DNA of 64,000 nt from Nocardioides sp. Kera G14 (lineage in GTDB: Bacteria; Actinomycetota; Actinomycetes; Propionibacteriales; Nocardioidaceae), in the NCBI RefSeq assembly GCF_020715565.1, contig NZ_CP085839.1:1984001-2048000 (forward strand), in the 5' to 3' direction. The notes beneath the pieces are model-generated. The model was not told where the DNA came from. It made no database searches and saw nothing but the letters and a program-made list of their open reading frames with translations. Positions 17,684 through 25,210 of this stretch are shown here, piece by piece. Each line of letters opens with the position of its first letter. Within the stretch, counting starts at the first letter, position 1. A program made the position numbers and the translations under genes.

Positions 17684-17734
17684 AGCGCTGTAGGGGTCAC
17701 GGTCAACGGGCGTAGCGGTTGGAAGCGCTGTGGG
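17684..17734 (+). repeat. Arm-type repeats at the left end
   Basis: AGCGCTGTAGGGG at 17684-17696 is repeated exactly at 27847-27859 near the other end of the element, and a related AAGCGCTGTGGG lies at 17723-17734. Short repeats in both arms next to the core are what tyrosine integrases bind with their N-terminal domain. A partial copy (AGCGCTGTGCAGG) is at 26378-26390. Confidence 0.55.
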
Positions 17735-17835
17735 CCGCAATACCACCGATTGAGGAATGACCCCTGCCCCCGAAAGTGTCGGCGGGCGGACTCACAGTGG
17801 CTTGCATCAGCAGCCCGACCGAGAGGAATCCGCAC

Positions 17836-18129
17836 ATGACCACGATTGACCGCACTCCGATCCCCGGTTTCTACGCATGCCCCGATTGGTGCATGGATCC
17901 AGATCCGCTACACGACCTCAAGGAAGCGGCGGACGGCGGTCGCATCCACTACTCGCCGGCTGGGTCAGCGCACCTTGCGATCAGCCACGACGACGGGGTG
18001 CGGAACTGGTACGCAGAGGTTCACGATTTCATCGTCGACACGTCCAGCTCGACCGAGACCGCCACCGAGCTCCGTCGGCTGGCGAGCGAACTGAATGCCG
18101 CCGCGGAGTGGCTGGAGGCGCGGCAGTGA
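17836..18129 (+). CDS. DUF6907-like small protein of the island
   Basis: 97 residues beginning MTTIDRTPIPGFYACPDWC. The CPDWC element followed by a His-containing strand resembles DUF6907 proteins, which are common in actinobacterial phages and integrated elements and have no known function. The ATG at 17836 is preceded by GAGAGGAA. It is the first of three coupled rightward genes at the far end of the island from the integrase, a position where phages often carry accessory cargo. Confidence 0.65.
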   Translation: MTTIDRTPIPGFYACPDWCMDPDPLHDLKEAADGGRIHYSPAGSAHLAISHDDGVRNWYAEVHDFIVDTSSSTETATELRRLASELNAAAEWLEARQ

Positions 18130-18518
18130 CCACGCTTCCCACTTTCCGACACCTGCACCTGAGTCTCGACGATGGCCGCGCCATCGCCTTCTCGGGTGAC
18201 GGGGACCTGCAGGTCAAGAGCGAGGTCTTGGACGACTTCACGTACCGCGGCGTCTGCAACGGCATACTGGCAATGCGATTCGACGTCGACGGCGAAGACA
18301 TCGACCTCGTCGCGCTCGACATGCCGCACACGTCGGACCTCACCGCGATCAGTCGGGCTATCCGCGTTCTCGAAACCCTGCGGGCCGAGTTGGTGACTCT
18401 CTACGGCGACAACCCGCCGACTGGCCACTGCATGACATGGGGAAACTGGGGCCGCTGCGAAGGCAGAGACGACCACCCAGAGGGCGCCCACCGCTTCCCG
18501 GAAGGCCCGAGGCAGTGA
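18126..18518 (+). CDS. Hypothetical island protein with C-terminal Cys/His cluster
   Basis: 130 residues, starting at a GTG that overlaps the previous stop (GTGA). The N-terminal part is predicted beta-rich (LHLSLDDGRAIAFSG). Near the C-terminus the stretch HCMTWGNWGRC followed by DHPEGAHRFP offers two cysteines and several histidines and could bind zinc. Not recognised as a named family. It is probably made together with its two neighbours. Confidence 0.6.
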   Translation: MTTLPTFRHLHLSLDDGRAIAFSGDGDLQVKSEVLDDFTYRGVCNGILAMRFDVDGEDIDLVALDMPHTSDLTAISRAIRVLETLRAELVTLYGDNPPTGHCMTWGNWGRCEGRDDHPEGAHRFPEGPRQ

Positions 18519-18745
18519 GCGCCGCAGCGGAGGACGACGGCTTCACGACCCTCTATGAGGCGAAGTTCCCCAACCCTGACGGCCACGGTGAATTCTCGAT
18601 CTGGGTCGACTTGTACGACGACGGCGAGGTCTCAATGTGCGTGAATCAGGACCGGATGAAGCCGACCTTGGTGCGCGAGCTGATCGCGGCCCTGTCGACT
18701 GCTGTCGAGATCGCGGAGAAGACCTCGTTGACCACGGACGACTAG
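18515..18745 (+). CDS. Hypothetical small island protein
   Basis: 76 residues from a GTG overlapping the previous stop (GTGA). It contains FSIWVDLYDDGEVSMCVNQ and a C-terminal helix LVRELIAALSTAVEIAEK. Third member of the rightward operon; function unknown. The strict four-base overlaps across all three genes suggest the products are needed together. Confidence 0.6.
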   Translation: MSAAAEDDGFTTLYEAKFPNPDGHGEFSIWVDLYDDGEVSMCVNQDRMKPTLVRELIAALSTAVEIAEKTSLTTDD

Positions 18746-19008
18746 GTCAGCCAGCTCGGCTACATGAGACCGAGATCGGCCCGATGGTCTACGTGGTGAA
18801 ACGACGTCGCTCACGCAGACCAACCTCGCGATCAGACGAAGGTCTAAAGAGGGGATCTAGTCGCTCACCTTCTTGATGTCGGGGTGGTTGACATCAACGG
18901 AGGCGGATCTTGTCCCCTACGGCGACAAGATCTGGTCGAGTTGTCCAGTAGCAGACACCTGAACACAGGTGTCTCATGTGAGACCCCTCGACCCCCGCAC
19001 GACAAGCG
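18746..19008. other. Non-coding stretch with three inverted repeats
   Basis: No convincing gene. It contains GATGTC/GACATC (18875-18880 and 18890-18895), a 9-bp pair GATCTTGTC/GACAAGATC (18906-18914 and 18924-18932) and a 9-bp hairpin AGACACCTG/CAGGTGTCT with a four-base loop (18953-18974). Together with the next hairpin, these lie between two convergent operons of the island. They could be terminators, protein-binding sites, or a DNA site used in packaging or replication; nothing in the sequence decides. Confidence 0.4.
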
Positions 19009-19039
19009 GACCCCCGACCCGAGGAATGGGCCGGGGGTC
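19009..19039. terminator. Hairpin between convergent island operons
   Basis: GACCCCCG at 19009-19016 pairs with CGGGGGTC at 19032-19039, and an inner CCC/GGG can extend the stem. No T-run follows on either strand. It lies 20 bp past the end of the leftward operon, so it is a reasonable terminator. Confidence 0.55.
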
Positions 19040-19058
19040 GCTGTCATTGGGGGTGCGG

Positions 19059-19994
19059 TCAGACCTTCATGGCCAAGCGGCGCTGGCGATCCTCCAGAAG
19101 GTCAGGGATCTGCTCCGCATCAATCGCACAGCACTCCGCTAGCGGCTTGCCGGACTGGCAGAAGCGGCAGGGGTCGCTACCTGCGTCGCAGCACTGGATC
19201 CAAGGCCGTTCGCTCCCACAGTCACAGGGTGCGACCTGTGCGAGCGGGTGCGCTGTGCCGTTCACGAGTTCGAGGAAGTCCGGGCCGTCGTCCCCATAGT
19301 CGAGGAGCTTGACGTTCTGGAGTTGACCCTCTGGTTCAAGGATGGTGAGGAAGGCGCGACCGCCCACGATGACCTTGCAGAAGTCCTGCTGCGCCCGAGT
19401 GACCCGGATTTGCTGAGCAAGTCTGGTGAACTCGTGAAGCGAAGTCGGGGCGGTCGGTTCCGGCTGGATCGCCCACAGGTCGAACAGCTCGTCCGCGCCC
19501 TCAATCATCTTGGTGAACTCACGGAGGTCGGCCAGCTCTCTGGGACCCGGCCTCATCTGCCAAGGCGTGGGGACCATCCAGAGGTCACCGAGCTCGAACG
19601 GCTCGAAGTAGTCGCTCGAGGCGAACCCGTAGCCTACGAACCGTCCAGCCGTGGTGGAGTATCCGACGAGAAGCACGGTGCTGGGCTCAAGCCACGCGCC
19701 AGGACCGTCGGTGGGCAGGTCGCTGCTGATTGTGTCCCAGACCTGCCCGAAGTAATCGGGAGCCGCTGCTACCAGGTCGTCGTAGGTCTCCGACGCGGCA
19801 GCGGCCTCCCTTATCGCCGCCTTGACGAGTGCCCCGAACCCCGAATCGCCCTGCGTGACGATCGCGGCGCTCAAGTGGGGCAGCACGTCGACCTTCGAGG
19901 TCTGCCTGATCAACTCCACCCACTTGCTGTAGGACGCCGTATCTGTCATCACGAATGCCCGGTCTTCGGCACAGGCGATGACAACCATCGTCAT
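19059..19994 (-). CDS. Predicted Ntn-hydrolase fold protein with SEC-C-like C-terminus
   Basis: 311 residues. The N-terminus reads like a proteasome beta-type Ntn hydrolase: after removal of Met1, Thr2 would be residue 1, Asp18 (MTDTAS) residue 17 and Lys34 (TSKVDVLPH) residue 33, the exact spacing of the Thr1/Asp17/Lys33 triad, followed by AAIVTQGDSGFG where the family has its SG turn. The last 60 residues carry two cysteine clusters (CDCGS..WIQCC and CRFCQSGKPLAECC) like SEC-C zinc modules. AAGGAG lies eight bases before the ATG at 19994, which supports a start that exposes Thr2. The start overlaps the tape measure stop (ATGA). Hydrolase activity is inferred; target unknown. Confidence 0.65.
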   Translation of the reverse strand: MTMVVIACAEDRAFVMTDTASYSKWVELIRQTSKVDVLPHLSAAIVTQGDSGFGALVKAAIREAAAASETYDDLVAAAPDYFGQVWDTISSDLPTDGPGAWLEPSTVLLVGYSTTAGRFVGYGFASSDYFEPFELGDLWMVPTPWQMRPGPRELADLREFTKMIEGADELFDLWAIQPEPTAPTSLHEFTRLAQQIRVTRAQQDFCKVIVGGRAFLTILEPEGQLQNVKLLDYGDDGPDFLELVNGTAHPLAQVAPCDCGSERPWIQCCDAGSDPCRFCQSGKPLAECCAIDAEQIPDLLEDRQRRLAMKV

Positions 19995-22477
19995 CGGACC
20001 AACTCCTTCAGGGACGGGACAGGAGACGACGTTCGGGTTCGGACTGCTCCGCCGGCGGCAAGCCGGTAGGCGTCCTTGGCCATAGCCCCACTGTCGATCG
20101 CATCTATGGACCCACTGTTGAGCGCGTCCATGAAGGGCGTGCCATAGCGGGCGACCGCTGCGGCTCTCATGACGTACTCACCGTTCGAGAGGTACGCCGG
20201 GATGCTGTCGGACGTGGCGGTGCCCGGGCCGACGATGTAGCCGCCCGCGGCGTGCTGCCCGCGCTTGTTCAGGGCGTTGACCTGGTTGACGTAGTACGTC
20301 GTCTGCAGCGTCTCGGGCAGGGACCGCATCTCGGCCTTGATCGACCGAAGTGCCTGTAGTGCCGGGTCGACGTTGACCGTGATCGTCTTCGGCGGCACGG
20401 CCATGCTGACGTAGTCGCTGATCGCTGACTGTCCGGAACGCCATGCCCGGTTGGCCCGCTTGATCTCCTTCTCCGAGGCGCCCGCAAGCTGCTGCAGCCG
20501 CATCGCGCCCTCAGGACCAGCGGCCTCGAGTGAGGCGATCAGGCCTTCATCGAGGCCCTTCCTAGCGGCGGTCTCACAGTTCTTCGTGAAGTCGCGCAGC
20601 GCCGAGGCCTGCTCGCGCATCTGGTCGATCCAGCTCGAGAGCGACACCTTGGAGTCGTTGAGCGAGTCGCCCAGCCCGACGAACCCGGTTGCGGTCGCGG
20701 TCGCCGCATCCTTCGCCGCGGCGAGGGCGTCGGCCTGTGCCGACAGGTCCCCGGTTGTCCCCGTCACGGCTGCGCTCGTGGTGGTGGCGGATGTGCTCGT
20801 GCCGTCGAGTGCCTTCTGGTACTCGGGGAACTTGGATGTGACGTCCTTCAGTGACACGCCCTGACGCTCGGCCGCGTCGGCGATCTCCTTGAACTGATCG
20901 GCGGCCTTCTTAGCGTTGCCGCTCTGCACGAGCGCGGCAAGGCTGGCATCCGCATTGGTGACCGGGTCCGTGTCGCCCAGGTGGTCGGGGTTGTAGCCGA
21001 TGACGCTGAGTGGATTGGTCCACCTGCTGCGGTCGCCGTTCTTGAGGCTGTCGACGATCGTGCCCGTGTCGCCTGCGAGCTTGTCGAACCCGGTTGAGAG
21101 AGCGATGCCAGCACCGATCGCGGCGCCACCGATCGCGAGGCCCTTGAGCGCGGTCCCGAGCCGCTGGGTCGTGAGGAGCGTGGCCTCCTCGGAGACACCC
21201 AGGCCGATCATCGCGGTCCGCATCGTCGCAATCCCGCTGATCGTCTTCGACGTGAACCACAACCCGCCGCCGAACACGGCCGTCAGCCCAAGAGCCGCCA
21301 GTGCGGTCTCCTGCATCGGGTTGGGGATCTTCTGCAGCGCGTTGACGGCCTCCGTAGCGCCCTGCACGAGCGCACGGAGAGGCGACTGGGCACCTTCGCC
21401 GGCACCGATGAATGCGGTCTCCAGCGAGCCCTTGAACCGCTCGAGGTCGCCGATCAGGTTGTCGGTGTTCAGGGCGGCAGTCTCGGCCGCATAGCCCTGG
21501 TCGTTGACCTTGTCGATCCACGACTGGATTCCCGTCGCGCCCTGCTCGTAGAGGACCGAAGCAGCGCGCACGGCGTCAGAGCCGAAGATGGTCTTCAGCG
21601 TCGCGTTGCGCTGCTCGGCCGACATCCCGGAGAGCTTCTCCTGCAGGACGCCTGCGTACTTGGCGAGTCCGATGAAGTTGCCTTGCTGGTCGTAGGCCTT
21701 GATCCCGAGCTGGTCCATGAGTTTCGCAGCCTGGCTGGACGTCGGGGTCAGAGACTGGAGGGCCGTCTTCATGCTCGTACCGGCATCACTGCCCTCGAGC
21801 CCGGCGCTGGCGAAGGCAGCGAGCGCCCCTGTCGTCTCTTCGATCGAGAGGCCCGTCTGGGCCGCGACCAGGCCCGACTGGTTGAGCGCCATCGCGAGAT
21901 CCGAGACTGAACCGTTCGCCTTGCCCGCACCGGCTGCGAGCAGGTCCGCGATGTGCGGGACGTCCTTGCCTGCCAGCTTGAACTGCGTCATGGCAGACGC
22001 GGCGTCCTCAGCGGCCTCTCCGACGTCGAGTGAGCCTGCCGCAGCGAGCGACAGCGCACCAGACAGGCCACCTCCGAGGATGTCCTTAGTCGAGATGCCC
22101 GCCTTCGCTAGGTCCTCGATCGCACCGGCGGCCTCGGTAGCGGAGTACGAGGTAGCCGCTCCGGCGTCGAGGGCGGCCTGCTTGAGTGCGTCCATGTTGC
22201 CCGCGGTCTCATGGGTAGCGGCCTTGACGTGGCTCATCGCCTGCTCGAAATTCGCTGCGGCACCAATGACCACGCCGAAGCCAGCGGCGGCGACGATGCC
22301 CATCTTCCCGGCCGTGTCTGCTACCCCGCTGAGACTCGCACGCATCTGGCGACCCTGAGCGTCGAGCGCGTTGAGGCGGTTCGAGTACTCGTTGACCGAG
22401 CGGCTTGCGGCGGTCAGGCCGGCGGTGAGGTTGGTGAACGATCCCTTGAAGACGTACTCCACGGTTCTACTGGTCAT
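19991..22477 (-). CDS. Phage tail tape measure protein, TP901 type
   Basis: 828 residues. Residues 77-310 match the TP901-type tape measure core (FEQAMSHVKAATHE, SYSATEAAGAIEDLAKAG, TTGALAAFASAGLEGSDAGTS), 390-465 are hydrophobic and glycine-rich as in membrane-inserting tape measures, and the C-terminus has AAGGYIVGPGTATSDS and LSNGEYVMRAAAVARYG, typical of the family end. At roughly 1.5 angstroms per residue it would specify a tail of about 120 nm. No tail tube, chaperone or other tail gene accompanies it. It starts inside the end of the preceding 80-residue gene and overlaps the next by 4 bp. Confidence 0.92.
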   Translation of the reverse strand: MTSRTVEYVFKGSFTNLTAGLTAASRSVNEYSNRLNALDAQGRQMRASLSGVADTAGKMGIVAAAGFGVVIGAAANFEQAMSHVKAATHETAGNMDALKQAALDAGAATSYSATEAAGAIEDLAKAGISTKDILGGGLSGALSLAAAGSLDVGEAAEDAASAMTQFKLAGKDVPHIADLLAAGAGKANGSVSDLAMALNQSGLVAAQTGLSIEETTGALAAFASAGLEGSDAGTSMKTALQSLTPTSSQAAKLMDQLGIKAYDQQGNFIGLAKYAGVLQEKLSGMSAEQRNATLKTIFGSDAVRAASVLYEQGATGIQSWIDKVNDQGYAAETAALNTDNLIGDLERFKGSLETAFIGAGEGAQSPLRALVQGATEAVNALQKIPNPMQETALAALGLTAVFGGGLWFTSKTISGIATMRTAMIGLGVSEEATLLTTQRLGTALKGLAIGGAAIGAGIALSTGFDKLAGDTGTIVDSLKNGDRSRWTNPLSVIGYNPDHLGDTDPVTNADASLAALVQSGNAKKAADQFKEIADAAERQGVSLKDVTSKFPEYQKALDGTSTSATTTSAAVTGTTGDLSAQADALAAAKDAATATATGFVGLGDSLNDSKVSLSSWIDQMREQASALRDFTKNCETAARKGLDEGLIASLEAAGPEGAMRLQQLAGASEKEIKRANRAWRSGQSAISDYVSMAVPPKTITVNVDPALQALRSIKAEMRSLPETLQTTYYVNQVNALNKRGQHAAGGYIVGPGTATSDSIPAYLSNGEYVMRAAAVARYGTPFMDALNSGSIDAIDSGAMAKDAYRLAAGGAVRTRTSSPVPSLKELVR

Positions 22478-22709
22478 CGGTCGATCCCTTCATGTCGTTG
22501 TACACAGCGGCACCGAGCTCGGCCAGGCTCAGCCAGACGGCGGCCATCTCTGGCTGGCCCGCGTCCTGGGCGGTCTTGATCGCGTGGGGCATCCCGACGA
22601 AGCAGAGTCCGTAGATGCCGCCGGGGGTGTTGTTCTCGAGGTCGACGAAAGCCTCGAGCAGGCGCCGCTGGGCAGTCGCGGTAGTCGTGGTCGGGTTGGT
22701 GGTCGTCAT
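22467..22709 (-). CDS. Hypothetical 80-residue island protein between TerS and tape measure
   Basis: The N-terminus is Thr-rich (MTTTNPTTTTATAQRR) and the rest mostly helical (LLEAFVDLENN, EMAAVWLSLAELGAAVYND). Not recognised. It overlaps the terminase gene by 4 bp (ATGA) and the tape measure gene by 11 bp, so it is fully embedded in the translational chain. In ordinary siphophages this position would be filled by a dozen head and tail genes. Confidence 0.65.
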   Translation of the reverse strand: MTTTNPTTTTATAQRRLLEAFVDLENNTPGGIYGLCFVGMPHAIKTAQDAGQPEMAAVWLSLAELGAAVYNDMKGSTDDQ

Positions 22710-23143
22710 GACGTCTTCTTCCTGTCGTAGGTGGCATAGGTGCCGCGTGGGGTGCCTCGGCGTTGGGGTCGCCGGCCGAACCTGTCGGGCAGGCGAAGGG
22801 CGCCGATCAGCTTCTTCAGCCCGTCTGCCGTGGCGTTGTGCACCTTGCTGATGTCATCGATCCGCAGCTCGAGCCCGGCGATCTGGCGGGGCGTCTCGGA
22901 GGCGAGCCAGTCGCACCGATCCTTGGCCCGACAGGCCTCGGTCAGGATGGCCAGCTCGGCCGCGCTGAGGTCGTTCTTGCTCGTGACCTCCCGCCAAAGG
23001 GCGGTGCCGCCGTCCTGCAGGCCCGTGGGAACTTTCAGGGGTCCGCGCTGCGAGTCACCTTCCCCGCGGTCCATGGCTGGGCGCTCGGCGATCCCCCTCC
23101 CATCCCCCTCAGCGCTCTGACGTGCTCCGGTCGCGGTCGTCAT
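22706..23143 (-). CDS. P27-like phage terminase small subunit
   Basis: 145 residues resembling actinophage P27-family small terminase subunits, which recognise the DNA packaging site and load it on the large subunit. The key region is GLQDGGTALWREVTS, then LSAAELAILTEACRAKDRCDWL, and the usual C-terminal LRLPDRFGRRP...RGTY. The basic N-terminus is disordered. No large terminase follows, so any packaging would have to use another phage's motor. Phage satellites of the PICI type carry such orphan small subunits. It overlaps its neighbours on both sides. Confidence 0.72.
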   Translation of the reverse strand: MTTATGARQSAEGDGRGIAERPAMDRGEGDSQRGPLKVPTGLQDGGTALWREVTSKNDLSAAELAILTEACRAKDRCDWLASETPRQIAGLELRIDDISKVHNATADGLKKLIGALRLPDRFGRRPQRRGTPRGTYATYDRKKTS

Positions 23144-23264
23144 GACCCAAGTCCCAAGGCTCGGCAGGCCTGATCCGTCGCCCGCATCGCCAACAGTTGA
23201 CCAGACCTTCGGTGACCACGCGGCGCGGAGTCGCTGGTGTTCCGCGCCGCACCTTCATGCCCAT
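23109..23264 (-). pseudogene. Shortened HNH-endonuclease-like gene
   Basis: 51 codons with a good AGGAG six bases before the ATG at 23264. CWRCGRRIRPAEPWDLGHDD matches the first half of the small HNH nucleases that sit next to terminase genes. The second half, GPEHxxCNR, is not in this frame. One base over, a frame reads PEHVRALRG just after the same point, which looks like a decayed remnant without the CNR cysteine. Either the nuclease is broken by a frameshift plus deletion, or only a zinc-knuckle peptide is made. It overlaps the terminase start by 35 bp. Confidence 0.55.
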
Positions 23265-23282
23265 GTCGGACTCCTGCCGCGC

Positions 23283-24035
23283 TCATCCGCGCACCGTCGC
23301 GATAGCGCGGAACCCGGCGTGCATGACCGTCTCGTGCCGCGTCGTCTTCTCGGGCGTCGCTGCGATCAGTTGCAGGCGCTCGAGGGGGGTGTTCAGTCGG
23401 AGCGTGAGGCCGAACCGGACCAGCGCGTGCCAGTCGTTGTTGGGCCAGTCGAACGCGGCCTGTGCGTCGACCCGCTTCCAGTGGTCGCCGTCGTAGTTGG
23501 AGACCACGGCGTCGGCGTCGGGCTGCAGGCCGTAGAGCGGCGCCAGCGCCCGACAGATGGCGTTGAGGGTGTCGGAGGCGTCCCGGATCGCAGTCCACGC
23601 TGCAGCGGCCTGTGCACCACGGGAGAGCACGGCGGCGGGGTCCTCGTCGGGATCGAAAGCCTCGGCGTTGGTGCGGACGATGTCGGCGGCCTTGTCGAAG
23701 GTCGGGCGAAGGCGGCCGACGATGTCGTCACCCTCTGCGCGAACCTCTGCCATCCCTCGGGAGCAGGCGGCCTCGACCATCTGTCCAGCGATGTTGATCC
23801 GGTTCTGGCGCTCCATGTCGCGCCGCACTCGGGCTGCGATCGCCTCATCAGCACTCTCAACGCTCACGCTGTCGATCTCGTCTTCAATCGTGGCGGGCGT
23901 CTGGCGGTCCTGCTCGGCGATGTCGCGGAGCTTGGCGACCAGGTCGAGCCAGTGCTGCACGGTCTTGCTGGGCTTGATTCCGAGAGCAGCGAGGCTGGAG
24001 ACGGTCGGGGCGAAGGTGGTCGTTGCGGGGATCAT
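23283..24035 (-). CDS. Hypothetical helical island protein
   Basis: 250 residues from an ATG with AGGAG seven bases upstream. It is mainly alpha-helical, with charged middle segments (EDEIDSVSVESADEAIAARVRRDMERQ) that could form coiled coils, and a C-terminus with several Trp residues (FDWPNNDWHALVRF). Not recognised. It lies directly upstream of the HNH/terminase genes on the same strand. A structural or packaging-accessory role is possible by position only. Confidence 0.65.
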   Translation of the reverse strand: MIPATTTFAPTVSSLAALGIKPSKTVQHWLDLVAKLRDIAEQDRQTPATIEDEIDSVSVESADEAIAARVRRDMERQNRINIAGQMVEAACSRGMAEVRAEGDDIVGRLRPTFDKAADIVRTNAEAFDPDEDPAAVLSRGAQAAAAWTAIRDASDTLNAICRALAPLYGLQPDADAVVSNYDGDHWKRVDAQAAFDWPNNDWHALVRFGLTLRLNTPLERLQLIAATPEKTTRHETVMHAGFRAIATVRG

Positions 24036-24049
24036 CGTGGTGCTCCTTG

Positions 24050-24277
24050 TCAGAGATTGGTGAAGTCGTCGGAGGTGGCAGCGGTGCCACCGATTCGGTT
24101 GAGCAGTGCGGACTCGAGGGCGTCGCTGTTCAGGGCCATCGAGTCCGCAGGCGTGGGTTCTGGTGGCTCGTAGCCGAAGGTCCCGTGCATCTGGCAGCGG
24201 GGAACGGCTTTGCCCTCCATCGCGGCTCGCAGTGCGTTCTCGGGCGTCGGGCAGACGCACTCAGGCAGGTCGGTCAT
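24050..24277 (-). CDS. Hypothetical small island protein with Cys/His pattern
   Basis: 75 residues; MTDLPECVCPTPENALRAAM, later CQMHGTFGYEPPEP, so two cysteine-containing elements that could hold a metal. AGGAG lies five bases before the ATG. The stop of the preceding 55-residue gene overlaps this start (TAATG). Function unknown. Confidence 0.6.
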   Translation of the reverse strand: MTDLPECVCPTPENALRAAMEGKAVPRCQMHGTFGYEPPEPTPADSMALNSDALESALLNRIGGTAATSDDFTNL

Positions 24278-24444
24278 TAGGTCTCCTTGTCGTTCGGGTC
24301 AGGTGAGCCGCTCATCAGCACGACCACTTCGGGCTTCGGTCGTGGTGACCAGCGACACCAGGACAGGTGAGGGACGCGGGTCCGGCCGTCGATGTAGTAG
24401 GTCTGCGTTCCGCAGGTGGGACACCTGTGGTTGGTCGCGCTCAT
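24277..24444 (-). CDS. Small zinc-ribbon-like island protein
   Basis: 55 residues, MSATNHRCPTCGTQTYYIDG..., with a CPTCG knuckle and a later Cys (HLSWC). The start overlaps the stop of the candidate replication gene (TGATG) and AGGAG lies just upstream. The stop overlaps the next start (TAATG). Function unknown. Confidence 0.55.
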   Translation of the reverse strand: MSATNHRCPTCGTQTYYIDGRTRVPHLSWCRWSPRPKPEVVVLMSGSPDPNDKET

Positions 24445-24968
24445 CAGGAGACCTCCTGTTCCTCGGTGGGTTGAGTGAGGAGAAGAAGAGAAGGGCCTGA
24501 GCGTGAAACGACACGGTCTGACCGTTCCTTTGTGGGTGAAACGACAGGGTCAAACCGTTCCTTTTGACCCCGGACGACACGGTTCTGTCGTTCCTTTCGC
24601 GCGGCGTGACGCCGGCATGGGGCATGCGGATTGCCCATCCGGTAGGCCACCGCGGCGGGCGGGACGATCAGGCACAGCGCCTTGGAGTCGGGCATCAACG
24701 TGCCCTTGCCGATCGCGAGGTCGATCGCCTCGCGGACACGCTGGCGGGCGGCAGGGAGCCATACCCCGTCAACCTCATCCCCCAGGACCGCTGCGAGCTC
24801 GCCCTGCCCGTAGGTGGCGTGCCCGTTGGCCTGATGGGTGGCATAGGCGGAGAAGGTCACCCGGAGCCATCGGGGAAAGGTGTCCTTCGTCGACCAGTCC
24901 TTGAAGGCCGCCCGGTTGAAGAATCCGAAGTCATCGCCATCGAACGGCCGCGCAGGGAACCCGCTCAT
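24444..24968 (-). CDS. Candidate replication initiator with embedded iterons
   Basis: 174 residues. Residues 15-105 look like the winged-helix DNA-binding module of phage replisome organisers (GQGELAAVLG, AARQRVREAIDLAIGKGTLMPD). Residues 125-157 are three 11-residue repeats (KERxDxVVxxx), the translation of three DNA iterons at 24508-24597. Iterons inside the initiator's own gene are the arrangement of lambda O and similar phage origins, which is why I suggest a replication role; no helicase or primase is present. The start overlaps the upstream gene by 4 bp. Confidence 0.55.
   Translation of the reverse strand: MSGFPARPFDGDDFGFFNRAAFKDWSTKDTFPRWLRVTFSAYATHQANGHATYGQGELAAVLGDEVDGVWLPAARQRVREAIDLAIGKGTLMPDSKALCLIVPPAAVAYRMGNPHAPCRRHAARKERQNRVVRGQKERFDPVVSPTKERSDRVVSRSGPSLLLLTQPTEEQEVS
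24508..24597 (-). repeat. Three 24-bp iterons at exact 33-bp spacing, candidate origin
   Basis: Units at 24508-24531, 24541-24564 and 24574-24597. On the minus strand each begins AAAGGAACG and ends TGTCGT, with a variable, partly dyad-symmetric centre (CGGTCTGACCG in one unit). The 33-bp period keeps the reading frame of the host gene. A helical face repeat of about three turns is typical of initiator-bound iterons. Confidence 0.6.
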
Positions 24969-25210
24969 GTCGCATCACCGCCCAGCAGTTCGAGCTGGTC
25001 GGCATCACTGATCACCACGCGCCGGCCCCGAGCCTCAGCCATAGCGATGAGATCCCGCGCCGTCTTGGGCGTCGTCGTCCATGCCTTCCTGATCGTCGAC
25101 CACATCGGCGCTCGGCCGCGAAGCTCGGTCAACATCTCGCGCGAGCCGTATCCGGAGACCAAGGCGAACGCACGGCCCTCGAAGTGGACCCGCAGCACCT
25201 GGCCCTTCAC
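24965..25210 (-). CDS. Hypothetical island protein
   Basis: 81 residues, MKGQVLRVHFEGRAFALVSG..., small alpha/beta protein with no recognised family. It overlaps both neighbours by 4 bp (ATGA), so it is translated as part of the early operon that also carries the candidate initiator. Confidence 0.6.
   Translation of the reverse strand: MKGQVLRVHFEGRAFALVSGYGSREMLTELRGRAPMWSTIRKAWTTTPKTARDLIAMAEARGRRVVISDADQLELLGGDAT

Noticed and set aside
18746..19008. tRNA or small structured RNA among the inverted repeats
   Set aside because: The dyads do not form a cloverleaf, no TPsiC-like arm is present and nothing matches a known RNA.
19059..19994. Host proteasome subunit or Anbu gene
   Set aside because: The sequence similarity is limited to the N-terminal triad region, the length and SEC-C-like tail are different, and it lies inside a mobile element, coupled to a tape measure gene.
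24508..24597. Regularly spaced repeats as a mini CRISPR array
   Set aside because: Only three units, with 9-bp gaps, in frame inside a protein gene and giving peptide repeats. The gaps are too short for spacers and no cas genes are present.
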